From: a bacterium
GTDB taxonomy: Bacteria > BMS3Abin14
Assembly (NCBI GenBank): GCA_020350725.1
Contig: CP070719.1
Location: forward strand, 292,973 to 356,972
Length of the DNA: 64,000 nt
Direction of reading: 5' to 3'
The notes beneath the pieces are model-generated. The model was not told where the DNA came from. It made no database searches and worked only from the letters and a program-made list of their open reading frames with translations. Position numbers and translations under genes: made by a program. Positions 62,770 to 64,000 of this stretch are shown here, in pieces (position 1 is the stretch's first letter; each line of letters starts with the position of its first letter).

Positions 62770-63071
62770 CCGGTAATTGAAAGCGGCTCCGACTAAATGT
62801 ATCAGGTTTCTGTCTGCGCAGACTTCTCGTATAAGCGGTGGGCAGTGCTGACCCTTTAGCCTCTCTGTATAGTCCTACAGGGGCATCCTTGTCAAGGAAA
62901 CTTGTGAAACTGGTAACATTCCCGGCCCTGTCAGCTGAGCACCGGCGATCGGGTGCTGTAAGTGAGGACCTGTCCGGGACGAGACCGGCGGGGGGAAATC
63001 GAGAAAAGCTGTACACCAGGGCTTTGTGCCCGGGGCCGGCCACGGCCATGGTGGCAGCCGGGGGTGCGGTC
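62770..63071. other. Intergenic region, nothing recognised
   Basis: No ORF with a ribosome site and family features, no hairpin with T-run and no dispersed repeat was found. It may contain the promoter of the thioredoxin-like gene at 62173-62769. Confidence 0.4.
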
Positions 63072-64000
63072 TCATATCACCCTCAGGTTGGCGTACTTCG
63101 CGATGAGTTTCTTCTTTCCACCCTTGGGAAAATAGACGGTGATCCTGGCGTCGCCTCCCTCTCCCTCGACTCCCATGACCTGGCCGACGCCGAACATGGG
63201 GTGGCTGACCTCTGTTCCGGGCAGGAGAGTTTCCTCTCCCTCTACCGGTTCCGGCTCGTAGTGGAACTCGCTTATGGCGATGGTTCCTTCGGAGGGTATA
63301 CGGGAAGGCCCTCCGCGGCCGGTCAGGCCGAGGATGGGGAAGGCCGATTCGCTGTGAAGTTCGACATTTTCATCGGGGAGTTCAGAGAAGAACCTCGAGG
63401 GATGCGTGTGATCGTACTGACCGAAGATCCTCCTCCGCCTGGCGAGGGTCAGAAAGAGCCGCTCCCTGGACCGTGTCATGCCGACATAACAGAGGCGTCT
63501 TTCCTCCTCGAGCTCCGCCGGCTCTCCCTGGGACCGGTAGTGGGGCAGGAGGTCCTCCTCCATCCCCGCCAGGAATACCACCGGGAACTCCAGGCCCTTG
63601 GCCATGTGCAGTGTCATGAGTGTCACGGCCGAACCCTTGTCCTCCCAGGAGTCGATATCGGACACCAGGGAGACCTGATCCAGGAAGGCCGACAGGGTGT
63701 CCGATCCCGATTCCTCGACGCCGGTGGAGATCTCGAGGAAATCGTGGACGACGGTGAGGAATTCCTGGAGGTTTTCGATCCTGTTCCTGGCCGCTTCCGT
63801 GTCCTCTGATTGCAGGGCGGGCAGGTAGCCGGTATCGTCCATGACACTGACAACGAGTTCATCGAGGGCCTGAACCTGGACCTTGTCGCGGAGACCTCCC
63901 ATGGTCTCGAGGAAGGCGCTCAGGGCTGACGCGGCTTTCTTCGTGATCTTAACGCTCTTCAACGCCTCGAGAACCGCCTTTTCGGGCGGGGCATCCTTTG
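63072..64000 (-). CDS. pcrA: UvrD/PcrA-type DNA helicase, C-terminal part
   Basis: The window holds the last roughly 310 residues of a superfamily 1A helicase. Motif V (TLMTLHMAKGLEFPVVFLAG), motif VI (EEERRLCYVGMTRSRERLFL) and the C-terminal Tudor-like tail (GTEVSHPMFGVGQVMGVEG) are present. The reading frame stays open to 64000, so the N-terminal Walker motifs lie beyond the window. It unwinds DNA in repair and removes RecA. PcrA and UvrD cannot be told apart from this part alone. Confidence 0.88.
   Translation of the reverse strand, partial: KDAPPEKAVLEALKSVKITKKAASALSAFLETMGGLRDKVQVQALDELVVSVMDDTGYLPALQSEDTEAARNRIENLQEFLTVVHDFLEISTGVEESGSDTLSAFLDQVSLVSDIDSWEDKGSAVTLMTLHMAKGLEFPVVFLAGMEEDLLPHYRSQGEPAELEEERRLCYVGMTRSRERLFLTLARRRRIFGQYDHTHPSRFFSELPDENVELHSESAFPILGLTGRGGPSRIPSEGTIAISEFHYEPEPVEGEETLLPGTEVSHPMFGVGQVMGVEGEGGDARITVYFPKGGKKKLIAKYANLRVI

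Overview
The window is a high-G+C chromosomal segment of a Gram-negative bacterium. It encodes an outer membrane (TamA/TamB, a beta-barrel porin-like protein, lipoproteins), many ferredoxins, an AOR-family oxidoreductase, a tri-haem cytochrome c and a tig-clpP-clpX-lon locus, plus YggS/YggT/DivIVA/DUF167 genes. This mix fits an anaerobic or microaerophilic Desulfobacterota-like (former deltaproteobacterial) lineage. That placement is an inference from gene content; no rRNA gene is present. || Layout. 1-2400: start of a REP-associated (RAYT/IS200-like) transposase running off the left edge, a small acidic protein, a TetR regulator flanked by an 18-bp inverted operator pair, a cluster of GGGGTCAGAGC repeats, and a promoter followed by two hairpins (candidate small RNA). 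2401-9092: tamA-tamB. 9297-13541: a compact lipid-modification-type operon (DUF2177, COG2907 flavoprotein, a DUF1365-cyclopropane-fatty-acid-synthase fusion, DUF2878). 13741-15904: polyferredoxin plus AOR-like tungsten/molybdenum enzyme. 15998-20486: small secreted protein, ferredoxin, hexapeptide acyltransferase and two GT4 glycosyltransferases. 20641-26140: repeat-rich region with a tRNA-Lys 3' fragment, an NHL-repeat protein, a TetR/tri-haem-cytochrome pair sharing GTACNGTAC operators, two small genes and an ECF sigma factor. 26141-28657: Tat-exported Fe-S aldo/keto reductase, a DUF6599-like exported protein and a zinc-ribbon protein. 28929-34568: a membrane protein, then a five-gene operon read leftwards (TetR, AdoMet-decarboxylase-like pyruvoyl enzyme, GNAT/FemAB-like transferase, ATP-grasp ligase, fold-III PLP decarboxylase) that looks like an uncharacterised small-molecule pathway. 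34930-38418: two-subunit biotin carboxylase/carboxyltransferase. 39933-42630: Gln/Asn-rich exported protein, outer-membrane barrel, LuxR-type regulator. 42805-45827: HoxEFU-like diaphorase module without an adjacent catalytic partner. 46107-52620: tRNA-Leu with a 125-bp tandem repeat at its tail, then tig-clpP-clpX-lon. 52817-64000: tRNA-Val, tRNA-Asp, TPR proteins, YfhL-type ferredoxin, yggS, a YcxB-like gene, proC, yggT, divIVA, DUF167, a gluzincin protease, a PEGA-like protein, a Kelch lipoprotein with an AT-rich insert, a thioredoxin-like protein, and the 3' part of pcrA/uvrD. || Working together. The strongest candidate for an undescribed system is the 29934-34568 operon: one TetR repressor with paired operators controls two different decarboxylase chemistries (pyruvoyl and PLP), an ATP-grasp ligase and an acyl/aminoacyl transferase. 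A second theme is dispersed repeats: a GTGCTCTGACCCCG element occurs in at least eight intergenic places, and the transposase most likely responsible for it begins right next to a copy at the left edge. A third is a sharply AT-rich block of about 570 bp inside the GC-rich Kelch lipoprotein gene, with the reading frame intact across both junctions.
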